NCBI GenBank assembly: GCA_937901025.1
Contig: CALCGR010000109.1
Coordinates: forward strand, 1 to 23,326
Length of the DNA stretch: 23,326 nt
Source of the DNA: an uncultured Bacteroidales bacterium
GTDB taxonomy: Bacteria; Bacteroidota; Bacteroidia; Bacteroidales; Paludibacteraceae
Reading direction: 5' to 3'
Positions 14,849 through 23,271 of the stretch are shown here, piece by piece (positions within the stretch are counted from its first letter, which is position 1; every line of letters begins with the position of its first letter). Made by a program: the position numbers and the translations under genes. The notes beneath the pieces are model-generated. The model was given only the letters and a program-made list of their open reading frames with translations. It did no database searches and had not been told where the DNA came from.

Positions 14849-17224
14849 TTAGCGAATCCTATTTCCCAACCAATCGAACTTTTCGTTCCCGTTGAGGATA
14901 TACATCTGACCGTTCTCCATGACTTTCAAAGCATGGGGAGCGGTTTTTGTTGAACTTACAGGGTCCAAACCTACCGAGGGTTGATTGACTAAAATCAACA
15001 AATCACCGGGAGCTAAACTCTTGGTCGTTCCCGTCACTTTCGCGTTATCGTTCATGTAATCGTACCATGTACCTGTGGGAATAGTGACATTGTTTGTATT
15101 TGTTGCCGACACATTGCCTGCGACAAATACATTATTCCCCCACTGAACAGTTCTCACTTCTTTGGCGTGACCCAGACTTGTGGCAGTCGGATTGCCCTCA
15201 AACACTTTGGGCATATACTGCGTACGCAGTTTGATGACTTTCGCTACTTGGTCATACACTTTCATACGACTTGAACCCGAAGACAACCACCCCATCGAAG
15301 CCGGATTGACTTTCTTGGAACAACGATTATCGTCTTTAATCTCTTGGTTATCAGACGATGAGTTAATCGAATAGTCGTAACCCAGTTCGCCGAACTGATA
15401 GAGCATATGGGGTCCGTTGAGTAGGATATTCAGGGCGCGCACCATCGGCACACGATGCAGTCGGGCTGACTCGTTGGTCTTGAGGTTACCGTTGCCATAG
15501 GTTTTGACCTTGTAGAAGTTGCGCTCCTCATCGTGACTCTCGCAATAAGTGACATAACCGTTACCTGCATTACCACCATCGATGGCATCGTCTTTGTCGA
15601 GCCAACCCATAGCAATCTGACTATAGGCATTGTTTAGTCCGCTACCACCCGACCAACACATCATACCAAGACCAACGAGCGTGGATTGCGAAGGATTAGA
15701 ACCCCAGTATTCCTGAATGAAATACGCATCCGGGCTCACGGACTGAATCGCTTTTTGCATCCGGACAAGGTTGTTCTTGAGTTCATTGCAGTTCTTGCCG
15801 CAGAAACCGTGACTAAGGTCCATACGGTAACCATCCACCTTATATTCGGTCAGCCAATATTGGAGGGCGCGATCGAACATATCTTGTGCGGGTTGAAAAT
15901 CGTGGTTCCAGTCTTCGTATACGTTATCCCCGTGCGGAGCCGTGACATTAAACCAAGGGTTATTCTTCAAATCCGTACCATACGGGTAGAGTTTATTCAT
16001 CGGGTTAAGACCGGTAGCGTGGTTGAAGACCATATCCATAATCACCGCTATGCCGCGTTTATGGCACTCGTCAATAAACTGTTTGTACATCGTGGGCGTA
16101 CCATATGCCTTATCCAATGCGAAATAGTGGTTGGGTGAATAACCCCAGTTGTAGTTTCCGTCGAACTCGCAAACGGGCATGAGTTCAATCGCATTCACAC
16201 CTAACCCTTGGATATAATCCAACTGTTTCATCAAGCCCTTCAGCGAGCGGTCGGTGGTATAGTCGTACACCCAAAGCTCGTAGATGATGAGGTTATTCTT
16301 GTTCGGACGCTTGAAGTTTAATGTAGCGCTCGACCAATCATAGGCTTTTTTGCCCGGTTGAATCACCGTCACATAACCGCCATCCGCGCCGCAGCGAGGA
16401 TACTCCATCAGGGTCGGGTCCACAGACTTAGGCTCATATTGGTCGTCGGGGTGAATCACTTTCTCGGAGAACAGGTCGGAAATCTGTATATGTTGACCAT
16501 CCGCGCGCTCCACCACATATTGGAACGCATACTCCTTACCGGGCGTCAGACCCGTGAGTTCAATCCAGAAATAGTTACCATCCTTATAGAGTTGATAGTC
16601 ATTGCTCAGTTTCCAACCGGTCATATCCCCCAGCAGGAACACGTGCTTCGCCGCCGCCGAGGTAGAGGCGGCATACGTACATAGGGTAACCGAGGTGCCG
16701 TCCTGACCATAATAGATACCGTTGACTATTCCGTTCGGACGCGTCTTATTCGTCACCGCAGCCGGCGTAAAGTTCGTCCAGATATCCTCGCACGGGGCTT
16801 CGCCTAAGTCGATGAAGATATCCCGTCCGCCGGTAGCTTTACCCTCCTTGCTTCCTTTAGGACCATCGTTGAAGACAAGACAAATTTGTGTTATATCCGT
16901 TGTCTCCGGCACACCATAGTATTCAAACATATTTGGTGTAATCTTCAGTTCCCAGAGATCTGTACCTATATTGGTCAACTTATATTTCTCTTTCCCGTCG
17001 CGCCACTCACCCGTTTTTTGCCATGACTGACCATTATACGTTATACCCGTATGCGCATAGCATTGAGTGGCTCCTTTCATGCCGGCGGTTCCTTTGGTAG
17101 CGTCAAAGGTAATCGTTATCTCCCCCTTATACCCTCTCGGTACAATCGCAGGGTCAGTGGTCACTTGTGCTTGGCTCATCAGCGCACAAGCACTCAGCAG
17201 GAGTAAAAAGAATTTGTTTTTCAT
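14849..17224 (-). CDS. Secreted GH13 alpha-amylase/pullulanase-type glycosidase
   Basis: The enzyme should hydrolyse alpha-glucosidic bonds of starch or glycogen. Of 791 residues, 1-20 form a signal peptide (cleavage near SQA-Q) without a lipobox. An N-terminal beta-domain of unclear family (about 21-145) is followed by a CBM48/E-set-like domain (about 190-290, VFLLGDMTGW) and the GH13 barrel (about 310-670). Catalytic regions are complete: I DMVFNH (397-402), II DGYRMDLSH with nucleophile D469, III FIQEYW with acid/base E505, and IV ESHDEE with D565. A beta-rich C-terminal domain leads to the tail KVMENGQMYI...WLGNRIR, shared in form with the two upstream enzymes. It is the last gene of the amylase operon, 12 bases after its neighbour. 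It is more distant from the other two and looks branching- or debranching-related; exact bond specificity is unknown. Confidence 0.88.
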   Translation of the reverse strand: MKNKFFLLLLSACALMSQAQVTTDPAIVPRGYKGEITITFDATKGTAGMKGATQCYAHTGITYNGQSWQKTGEWRDGKEKYKLTNIGTDLWELKITPNMFEYYGVPETTDITQICLVFNDGPKGSKEGKATGGRDIFIDLGEAPCEDIWTNFTPAAVTNKTRPNGIVNGIYYGQDGTSVTLCTYAASTSAAAKHVFLLGDMTGWKLSNDYQLYKDGNYFWIELTGLTPGKEYAFQYVVERADGQHIQISDLFSEKVIHPDDQYEPKSVDPTLMEYPRCGADGGYVTVIQPGKKAYDWSSATLNFKRPNKNNLIIYELWVYDYTTDRSLKGLMKQLDYIQGLGVNAIELMPVCEFDGNYNWGYSPNHYFALDKAYGTPTMYKQFIDECHKRGIAVIMDMVFNHATGLNPMNKLYPYGTDLKNNPWFNVTAPHGDNVYEDWNHDFQPAQDMFDRALQYWLTEYKVDGYRMDLSHGFCGKNCNELKNNLVRMQKAIQSVSPDAYFIQEYWGSNPSQSTLVGLGMMCWSGGSGLNNAYSQIAMGWLDKDDAIDGGNAGNGYVTYCESHDEERNFYKVKTYGNGNLKTNESARLHRVPMVRALNILLNGPHMLYQFGELGYDYSINSSSDNQEIKDDNRCSKKVNPASMGWLSSGSSRMKVYDQVAKVIKLRTQYMPKVFEGNPTATSLGHAKEVRTVQWGNNVFVAGNVSATNTNNVTIPTGTWYDYMNDNAKVTGTTKSLAPGDLLILVNQPSVGLDPVSSTKTAPHALKVMENGQMYILNGNEKFDWLGNRIR

Positions 17225-17236
17225 GGTTCTCTTTAT

Positions 17237-18967
17237 TTATTTTTGTTTATGTCCGAACATATCGTAATAAGCCCCGTTATGCTCAACGAACAACTGTCCG
17301 TTCATCAACACCTTGCGTCCCTGTTGCGGAGCAACTTCTTGGATTGCTTCCCAACCGGTTCCGGCGCCGTTCTTATAATACATAGCATAGGTGTCGCCCT
17401 TGATGGCGGTTGTGTACCCGGAGGGAGCCGCTTGCGAGGCAGCGGAACCTAAGTACAACACCACCGAACCACCGCCTTTCCCGGTGATGGTGGCTTTGTA
17501 GTAGCCATTGCCGGCTTCTTCGGATACCTGACTCTCGCTATGGATACGGGCGGCGCGACGGGCTTTTGCCATCGCCGTGATCTCGGTCTTATACGTCACC
17601 CAGTGCGGATAGAACACGCACGGGATTCCCGGCATCGACAGCAGGTAGGCATTGCAGCGCATCATCAGATCTTTGTCGTTGATACTCGACCCGTCTTTCT
17701 TACCCGCTACATCCTCGTTCTCCGAGCGGGCAAACGTATCGTGGTTATCGATGAACATCACCGCATACTTACTATACCCTAACGAGCGTAAGCCTTCGCC
17801 TTTGAGTTTATTGTAGTTCTTCTTGTAGATGCCGTCGCGGAAGACGCTGTACTTAGCCGCAAAGTCGAAGGTCATCGTGTTCTTGCCGGTGTTGTCGATA
17901 CGCGTCTTGAGGGTGTTCTTATCCCCGTCCCAATACTCTAAGACGGAAAAATAGGGTTTGCTCGCCTGGTTATAATCCTTGATGTGACTCATGTTAAAAC
18001 CCTTGCAATAGTCGTAACGGAAACCATCGTAGTTCATCGAATTGAGTAAGTATTTCAGATAGGCTTTGCACATGGATTGCACCTCCGCGTTCTTATGGTC
18101 CCAGTCGCGAGCGCCGGTGTAATTAGCTTCCGAACCATACCCGTCGTCCGGGTTGCCTTTGGCAAAACCCTTACACGAACCCGCCCTGGAGTCGGTATTC
18201 ACCTCGTCGGTGGAACATATCCACGTGTCTTGGGGATTGAAAACCCCATATTGTCCAAAGGACTGGGCCGCGAAATCACACCAACTGGACCGGTTGCCGA
18301 TATGGTTGATGACGATATCCGCAATCACTTTGATATGGTTATCGTGCAACTTCGTTATCAGGGTGGTTAACGTACCTTGCGTACCCAAGGCCGAGTTATT
18401 GAACGAACCCAGTGCTGTGGGGTGATAACCTAATCCGCCCGTGGAGTTAGACGAAGGCGGCAACCACACCATCGTGAAGCACTCGCCCCAATGGTCTTCC
18501 TCTACTTGCGGAGTCAGTTTCGACCATTTGGTGCAGCCATACTTAGCGGAAGTCTCATTACTATCCCAGTAGAATCCTTGCAGTATCACATCCTCCGACT
18601 CGTCGGGTACCCCCACCGGGGTGACGGGTACGTCGCGCTCAATCTCCTCAATCGAGGCATACGGCATCTCGTTATACCAATACGGACGGGCGGAATCCAG
18701 GGTGAGGTCGGAGGTTTGCGGGGAACCGTTATTACTGAAAATAATGTACTTATAACTCCCCGCTTCGACGGAATACACATCGCCCTTCGTGCAATGCAGT
18801 CCGGTCTCCTTGGTCATGGTTTGTCCCGGCCAGGCCATCTCATCGCCATTGGTCCAGAGGTAAGCTTTTACTGTCGTCCACTTCGGCGAATTAACAAAAT
18901 ACACTTTGGCAGCCATCATCGGGATAGCCGCCAAAGCAAAGAGGATGAATAGAATCGATTTTTTCAT
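17237..18967 (-). CDS. Secreted GH13 alpha-amylase with N-terminal CBM26
   Basis: A secreted alpha-amylase of 576 residues. A signal peptide (1-20) leads to a CBM26-type starch-binding module (about 21-92, KVYFVNSPKWTTVKAYLW with WPG and YKYIIFSNNG), then the GH13 barrel (about 125-480). Catalytic regions are I DIVINH (217-222), II DGFRYDYCKGF with nucleophile D319, III VLEYWDG with E344, and IV FIDNHDTF with D410. Region II and the FIDNHDTF form resemble plant/archaeal-type amylases (inference). A short C-terminal beta-domain precedes the tail RKVLMNGQLFVEHNGAYYDMFG. Its catalytic domain is clearly paralogous to that of the upstream 1131-residue enzyme, for example the shared LSMPG-PCVFYPHW-TY segment. 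It starts two bases after the upstream stop. Confidence 0.92.
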   Translation of the reverse strand: MKKSILFILFALAAIPMMAAKVYFVNSPKWTTVKAYLWTNGDEMAWPGQTMTKETGLHCTKGDVYSVEAGSYKYIIFSNNGSPQTSDLTLDSARPYWYNEMPYASIEEIERDVPVTPVGVPDESEDVILQGFYWDSNETSAKYGCTKWSKLTPQVEEDHWGECFTMVWLPPSSNSTGGLGYHPTALGSFNNSALGTQGTLTTLITKLHDNHIKVIADIVINHIGNRSSWCDFAAQSFGQYGVFNPQDTWICSTDEVNTDSRAGSCKGFAKGNPDDGYGSEANYTGARDWDHKNAEVQSMCKAYLKYLLNSMNYDGFRYDYCKGFNMSHIKDYNQASKPYFSVLEYWDGDKNTLKTRIDNTGKNTMTFDFAAKYSVFRDGIYKKNYNKLKGEGLRSLGYSKYAVMFIDNHDTFARSENEDVAGKKDGSSINDKDLMMRCNAYLLSMPGIPCVFYPHWVTYKTEITAMAKARRAARIHSESQVSEEAGNGYYKATITGKGGGSVVLYLGSAASQAAPSGYTTAIKGDTYAMYYKNGAGTGWEAIQEVAPQQGRKVLMNGQLFVEHNGAYYDMFGHKQK

Positions 18968-18969
18968 AC

Positions 18970-21900
18970 TTATCTGCGTCTGCCAAAGATGTCATACACG
19001 CCTTCTTTGACGCGAATAAAGAGTTGGTTATTCTCTAAGAACTTACGGCTTGCCGTCTTCGCCGACGGGGTCTCCAGTGCCACGACCGGTTGATCTTTAC
19101 CATCGCAGTTTTCATTTTCAACGGCTTTGCGGCAATCGGGATTCCAGACATAGCACATCGACTCGGTGAAGTAGATATCCTGGGTCTGCGTCTTGTTACT
19201 GCCGATATTGAAGATGACGTAGATATCCTTAATCTCCTCCGGGAAGGTGAAGGAATAAATACTATCCAGTACGTGCGTCTCCTCATTCATCTGCGTCTCA
19301 AACGTTGTCCATTTCATACCGGGCCATTGTGCATTCTTCTTATCCCCATTGAGCGGATAAGGGGTATCTTTATTTTTCCCCAATTTCACGCGAGTGAAGG
19401 CATACAGGTACGGTTGCGGCCAATCGTGCGGCTTGAAGAACCTCACTGTCATTGCGCCCTGTTGGGGCTCTTTGTAGGTATACTTGCACTCTTTTATCTC
19501 CGTCTGTTTTTTCGAAACGAGGTCGAAGGCATAGGCCTTGAGCGTGCAACTCTCGTGAATCGTCAGCTGTACCGTATCCTTACCCGGCGTAGCGCAGGAT
19601 GCTGGATCGGAACCATCGATGGAGTAATAGATATCTGCACCCTCAATACCAATGGCGGTCAGCAATATCTTTTGTCCCTCTTCCTTACTGCGGAAGATAC
19701 CGGAAGCCGGACTCACCTCCAAGTCGAAGTCCGGATTCAGCGGTTGCGGATCCTCTATCAACAACTCATGCTTCTCTTCGGCTTCAAACCCTGCTTCCCA
19801 CTCGTAATAAACATCATAATCGGCTTTCAAATCGTTGGAACGGACATTGAGCTTACCGCAGTCGTCACCCGAACTAATGCAGAAATGTACGGTATCAATC
19901 GAGGCATCAAACTCATACATAAACCATCCTTCGTTATTGCGATAGATACGTTGACCCGGATAAGCTCCCATCAGGTTCGTGGAGGTGGGTTGACCTACGC
20001 TGTCCACACCCGGTTCCCAAGCGTAGAAATAAACGTCTTCCCATATGTCCGGCTTATCGAAGTATACGCGGATACCGCGAGGCAACGGCTCACGATAGGT
20101 GTAGGTAAACGTATATACTTGCGAGGCTACACCTTCGTTCACCGCAATGGCTTTCACTACCGTTGTGGTATCGAAATGCAACGTTCCGGTATAGACGCTC
20201 GAAGCCGTCGTCGGGGTTGTACCATCGGTTGTGTAATAGATGACCGGTGTACCCGTTCCGCCCTTCGTGATCATCTCTACATCGATACCTAACTCGCGGT
20301 CCTCGAAACTACGATCCGGCGTAGCGATGATTCGACTCGCTACCGCATTCGTGTGGGTTACCCAAATAGCATATAAGTCACCCGAAGCCAGTTTCTCGTA
20401 ACCATAGTCATCTAACCACTTGTTATCACCGGTCGCCTTGTCAATCTTCTTGTCACCTAACGTGATAATCAGATAACCGTTCTTACCGACTACCGTGGCT
20501 TTATATCCGTCGTTACTCGATTCCTCTTCCTTCACCTCGCTCTCGCTATGTACACCGGCTACGCGGCGGGCGTTGATCATCTCGTCAATCTCTTTCTGAT
20601 AGGTTATCCAGTGCGGATAGAATACGCACGGTACACCCGGCATCGACAGCAACCAGGCGTTCGCCATTAACAGACGGCTCTTCATCTCCGCCGTCAGGGA
20701 CTTGCCGAAACCGCCAAACTCATTATTGTCCCTGAGGAACGTGTCGTGGTTATCAATGAACGTAACCGCATTGCGTTGATAGCCCGTTTGAATCAATCCC
20801 ACACCATTGCCCCAGTCTTGCTTACCGCCGACCACGAGGTGGTCGTAATTCCAACCGGCGATACCTTCATTGAAAGCGTAATATTTGTTTTGGAAGTCAA
20901 AAGCGGCAACGTCTTTCTTACCTTCATCAATGTGCCATTTAATCTCATTATTGCCTCTCCAGCACTCCATCACGGCGAACTCCGGATGCGAGGCCTGGTT
21001 GTAGTTCCACATATGCCAGTTGTTAAAGCCGTCACCCTTATCGTAACGCCAACCGTCGTAACCAATCACGTTCTTCATCCATTGCAGATAAGCTTTGAAC
21101 ATCTCTTGTACCTTCGGCATATCGTGACTCCAGTCGCGGGCACCTTCCCAGTTCTCCCCGTCATCATCATTACCCGTAGCCGTACCCCAACACTCACCGG
21201 CGAGCGTGTCGGCGTTGTATTCGGGCCAGTTCATCTCGTCGGTGTTGCAGATCCAACTGCCGTCGGGTTCAAATATACCGTATTCGGCGAAGTTTTGTAC
21301 CGAGAAGTCGCACCAGCTGCCCATCGCCTCGATATGGTTGATGACGATATCCGCAATCACTTTCGTTCCGGCATTGTGCAATTGCTTAATCAACTCTTGC
21401 AATTCCGCACGGGTACCCCAATCGGAGTTCTGATTCGAGAATTGTCTGGGGTGATAACCTGTACCGGAAGCCAAAGCCGAAGGCGGTAACCAGATCATAT
21501 CGAAACTGGCGCCGATCTGACCGGCTTTCTCTTGCAGCGTCGTCCAACGGGTATCACCGTAAGTCAGCGTTCCCGCGTGAGTCGAATCCACCTCATAGGA
21601 GTCGTAGAAGAACCCTTGCAGCATGATATCCGTACATTGGGCAGGTACCGAACCCGTCCACACTTTTTCGAACGGAACGGAGGAAACCAGCACAATCTTG
21701 CTGTCCGCAAAAGTAATCGTAATGTCTGCGGGTTGACCGATCTTAAACGTTACGTTCCCATCCGCAGTAGTGGCATAACCGGGCGTACTGGCAGCAGCAT
21801 CAACATCGCTTCCGCCCCAACTCCTGTTCCACGTGCCGTCGGTAATCTTAAACTCGTATGCACCGGCAGGAAGAGCGGTATAAGAGATACTGCCATCCGT

Positions 21901-22365
21901 CATCGGACAGCCCTTCTCATCCCAGTCCAATCCGCAGCACCAGGGATTGCCTTCTACGCCGTTACCGGCGATGCAAGGAGTGAAAACACAAATATCCGTC
22001 GGGGTAGCCTTTCCGCTACCATTGCCGACATACAGTTGGTCTTGCTGATATTTAAGTTTGATGTAGAAATCGTAAATACCTGTAGTGGTGCACGAATAAG
22101 ACGAGTTGCCTTTGGTGAACGCCTTTACGGAAGCGGGGTCTAAATCTACCACCCACTTACCGCCATTCGAATCGTCGTACAGACACAACGCGTCACCGCT
22201 ATTCAAATTCAGTCCCAGACACATATACTCCTGAAACGACGGATCACCCGGGTTGGGATTTTGGGTGCCGGCATAATATTGGCAACCATTAACTAAGATT
22301 CCGTATCCGGCCCACGCATAGAAACTCATCGCAGCCAGAACCAAAACTAAAACGAATTTTTTCAT
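18970..22365 (-). CDS. Large multidomain secreted GH13 alpha-amylase with two CBM26-like modules
   Basis: The 1131-residue enzyme probably binds and cleaves granular or polymeric starch outside the cytoplasm. In order: signal peptide (1-19, AWA-G); N-terminal beta-module (about 20-115); an X25/E-set-like domain (about 150-230, AGAYEFKITDGTWNRSWGG); GH13 barrel (about 245-600); a chitobiase-C-like domain (about 690-757, YYTTDGTTPTTAS); CBM26-like (about 765-855); a second chitobiase-C-like domain (about 878-966, YYSIDGSDP); CBM26-like (about 972-1075); and the tail (1105-1131, RKFLENNQLFI...YDIFGRRR). Catalytic regions are I DIVINH (339-344), II DGWRYDKGDGF with D442, III VMECWRG with E467, and IV FIDNHDTF with D541. 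It is the first gene of the operon, behind a perfect promoter. Module boundaries are estimated by eye. Confidence 0.92.
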   Translation of the reverse strand: MKKFVLVLVLAAMSFYAWAGYGILVNGCQYYAGTQNPNPGDPSFQEYMCLGLNLNSGDALCLYDDSNGGKWVVDLDPASVKAFTKGNSSYSCTTTGIYDFYIKLKYQQDQLYVGNGSGKATPTDICVFTPCIAGNGVEGNPWCCGLDWDEKGCPMTDGSISYTALPAGAYEFKITDGTWNRSWGGSDVDAAASTPGYATTADGNVTFKIGQPADITITFADSKIVLVSSVPFEKVWTGSVPAQCTDIMLQGFFYDSYEVDSTHAGTLTYGDTRWTTLQEKAGQIGASFDMIWLPPSALASGTGYHPRQFSNQNSDWGTRAELQELIKQLHNAGTKVIADIVINHIEAMGSWCDFSVQNFAEYGIFEPDGSWICNTDEMNWPEYNADTLAGECWGTATGNDDDGENWEGARDWSHDMPKVQEMFKAYLQWMKNVIGYDGWRYDKGDGFNNWHMWNYNQASHPEFAVMECWRGNNEIKWHIDEGKKDVAAFDFQNKYYAFNEGIAGWNYDHLVVGGKQDWGNGVGLIQTGYQRNAVTFIDNHDTFLRDNNEFGGFGKSLTAEMKSRLLMANAWLLSMPGVPCVFYPHWITYQKEIDEMINARRVAGVHSESEVKEEESSNDGYKATVVGKNGYLIITLGDKKIDKATGDNKWLDDYGYEKLASGDLYAIWVTHTNAVASRIIATPDRSFEDRELGIDVEMITKGGTGTPVIYYTTDGTTPTTASSVYTGTLHFDTTTVVKAIAVNEGVASQVYTFTYTYREPLPRGIRVYFDKPDIWEDVYFYAWEPGVDSVGQPTSTNLMGAYPGQRIYRNNEGWFMYEFDASIDTVHFCISSGDDCGKLNVRSNDLKADYDVYYEWEAGFEAEEKHELLIEDPQPLNPDFDLEVSPASGIFRSKEEGQKILLTAIGIEGADIYYSIDGSDPASCATPGKDTVQLTIHESCTLKAYAFDLVSKKQTEIKECKYTYKEPQQGAMTVRFFKPHDWPQPYLYAFTRVKLGKNKDTPYPLNGDKKNAQWPGMKWTTFETQMNEETHVLDSIYSFTFPEEIKDIYVIFNIGSNKTQTQDIYFTESMCYVWNPDCRKAVENENCDGKDQPVVALETPSAKTASRKFLENNQLFIRVKEGVYDIFGRRR

Positions 22366-22395
22366 AATAATATTTTGTTAATTTTTAAGCGTGTT

Positions 22396-22413
22396 TTTGT
22401 ATAGTCATACAAA
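22396..22413 (-). promoter_or_regulatory. Inverted repeat at the 5' end of the amylase mRNA
   Basis: TTTGTATAGTCATACAAA is a perfect 7-base inverted repeat with a 4-base centre. It begins within a few bases of the predicted transcription start (about 22414-22417, minus strand). It could be a 5'-terminal stem-loop of the amylase mRNA or an operator overlapping the start site. Function is inferred from position only. Confidence 0.55.
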
Positions 22414-22420
22414 TTGGCTG

Positions 22421-22452
22421 CAAAGATACGAAAAAAAAATGGAACACGCAAA
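22421..22452 (-). promoter_or_regulatory. Promoter of the amylase operon
   Basis: On the minus strand TTTG (22452-22449), a 20-base spacer and TATCTTTG (22428-22421) form a perfect Bacteroidota promoter. It gives a leader of about 50 bases, AT-rich, ahead of the ATG at 22365. It lies in the 101-base gap after trmO. Confidence 0.87.
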
Positions 22453-22466
22453 TATATTCCACTTTT

Positions 22467-23165
22467 TTAACCAATTTTAGCAAGAAAAAGAATGTATGCC
22501 GTTCCTTTCTCGACCCGGAACTCCACGTGCCACCCCGCATAATCGAGTTTATACACCCGCTCCGGGTCCTCTTGATACCCCGGCCTCGGGTCCTGACTCA
22601 AAATCTCCTCTATTTGGGAGTAGGGGGGTAGGGGAGTAGAGGAGTAGGGTTTTAGCCACTCTACCTTCAACTTATAATCCTTATGTTCTTCTCCGAACCC
22701 GTTTCTTGCCTCGGGATGACAATCGGAATAAGTCAAATACGGTTTGATATCGTAGATCGGGGTACCGTCCATCACATCCGCTCCGCGGACGATGAGCACC
22801 GGTCCTTCGGCGGTTTTCTCGATGCGCAGCAACTCTACGGACGTCAGTCCTATCGGGTTCGGCCGGAAGGGCGAGCGGGTAGCGAACACTCCCATGCGGG
22901 TGTTTCCCCCTAACCTCGGCGGCCTCACCGTCGCCTTGTATCGTGCTTCATCGTGCATTGTGCATCGTGCATCGTGCACCTCACTAAACTCCCACAGCAG
23001 CCAGAGGTGCGAGTAGTCTTCGATTCCTCTCAACAGGTTCTCATCCCGGAAGGCGGGTTCGAACACGATGCGGGTCTCGATTTTGGAGTCGGGACGGGAC
23101 TGTCGCGGGATACCGAATTTATCGGAAAAACCGTTATGTGCGATGGCAATAACCTGCAAATTCAT
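22467..23165 (-). CDS. trmO: tRNA (adenine(37)-N6)-methyltransferase TrmO
   Basis: TrmO (TsaA/YaeB family) is a SAM-dependent beta-barrel methyltransferase that converts t6A37 to m6t6A37 in tRNA-Thr. The 232-residue product carries the family signatures: IAIAHNGF at the start, YSHLWLLWEFS, RPPRLGGN (81-88), VFATRSPFRPNPIGL, DVMDGTPIYDIKPY and QDPRPGYQEDPERVY. I start at the ATG at 23165 (MNLQVIAIAHNGF) because the 11-residue extension to 23198 needs TTG and runs into upstream A/T tracts. Two segments look foreign: VHDARCTMHDE (63-73), encoded by a heptamer array, lengthens the loop before TVRPPRLGGN by about nine residues relative to E. coli; PYSSTPLPPYS (173-183), encoded by an octamer array, lies just before IEEILSQDPRP, where relatives usually have a helical segment. 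Core motifs are intact, so it is probably functional. I saw no clear promoter of its own. Confidence 0.94.
   Translation of the reverse strand: MNLQVIAIAHNGFSDKFGIPRQSRPDSKIETRIVFEPAFRDENLLRGIEDYSHLWLLWEFSEVHDARCTMHDEARYKATVRPPRLGGNTRMGVFATRSPFRPNPIGLTSVELLRIEKTAEGPVLIVRGADVMDGTPIYDIKPYLTYSDCHPEARNGFGEEHKDYKLKVEWLKPYSSTPLPPYSQIEEILSQDPRPGYQEDPERVYKLDYAGWHVEFRVEKGTAYILFLAKIG
22615..22646 (-). repeat. Octamer array in trmO
   Basis: Four 8-base units on the plus strand, each ending in GTA: tgggagta, ggggggta, ggggagta, gaggagta, with a degenerate fifth (gggtttta). The coding-strand unit is TACTCCCC-like and yields PYSSTPLPPYS. It lies just before the conserved C-terminal QDPRP motif of TrmO. 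Confidence 0.8.
22953..22980 (-). repeat. Heptamer array (GTGCAYY family), copy 3, in trmO
   Basis: Four units on the plus strand: gtgcatt, gtgcatc, gtgcatc, gtgcacc, preceded by partial units (gtgcttcatc). On the coding strand it gives VHDARCTMHDE within the loop before TVRPPRLGGN. It is almost identical to the copies in ftsZ and murC. Confidence 0.88.
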
Positions 23166-23203
23166 AGAAAAAAGCGAATTTTTTGTATTTTTTTGCAAAA
23201 AAA

Positions 23204-23235
23204 TTTGTGTATGTCAAAAAAAAGCCGTACTTTTG
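23204..23235 (+). promoter_or_regulatory. Promoter of tRNA-Phe
   Basis: TTTG (23204-23207), a 20-base spacer and TACTTTTG (23228-23235) match the Bacteroidota promoter consensus. It would give a 5' leader of about 30 bases before the tRNA, to be removed by RNase P. Confidence 0.8.
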
Positions 23236-23271
23236 CACCCGCTTTCGCTCAAAAAGGGCGATTTCGCGAAA

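Noticed and set aside
19090..20292. 400-codon plus-strand open frame opposite the large amylase.
   Set aside because: It is antisense to a secure multidomain gene, has no domain or signal pattern, and is rich in the I/R/H typical of shadow frames.
22429..22470. T/A-rich stretch after trmO considered as a trmO terminator.
   Set aside because: No stem precedes the A/T tracts in the right orientation, and the region is fully explained by the amylase promoter.
23166..23203. Possible promoter for trmO in the A/T tracts upstream of its ATG.
   Set aside because: No TAnnTTTG with a properly spaced TTTG was found on the minus strand; the best match has a mismatch in the -7 box within poly-A.
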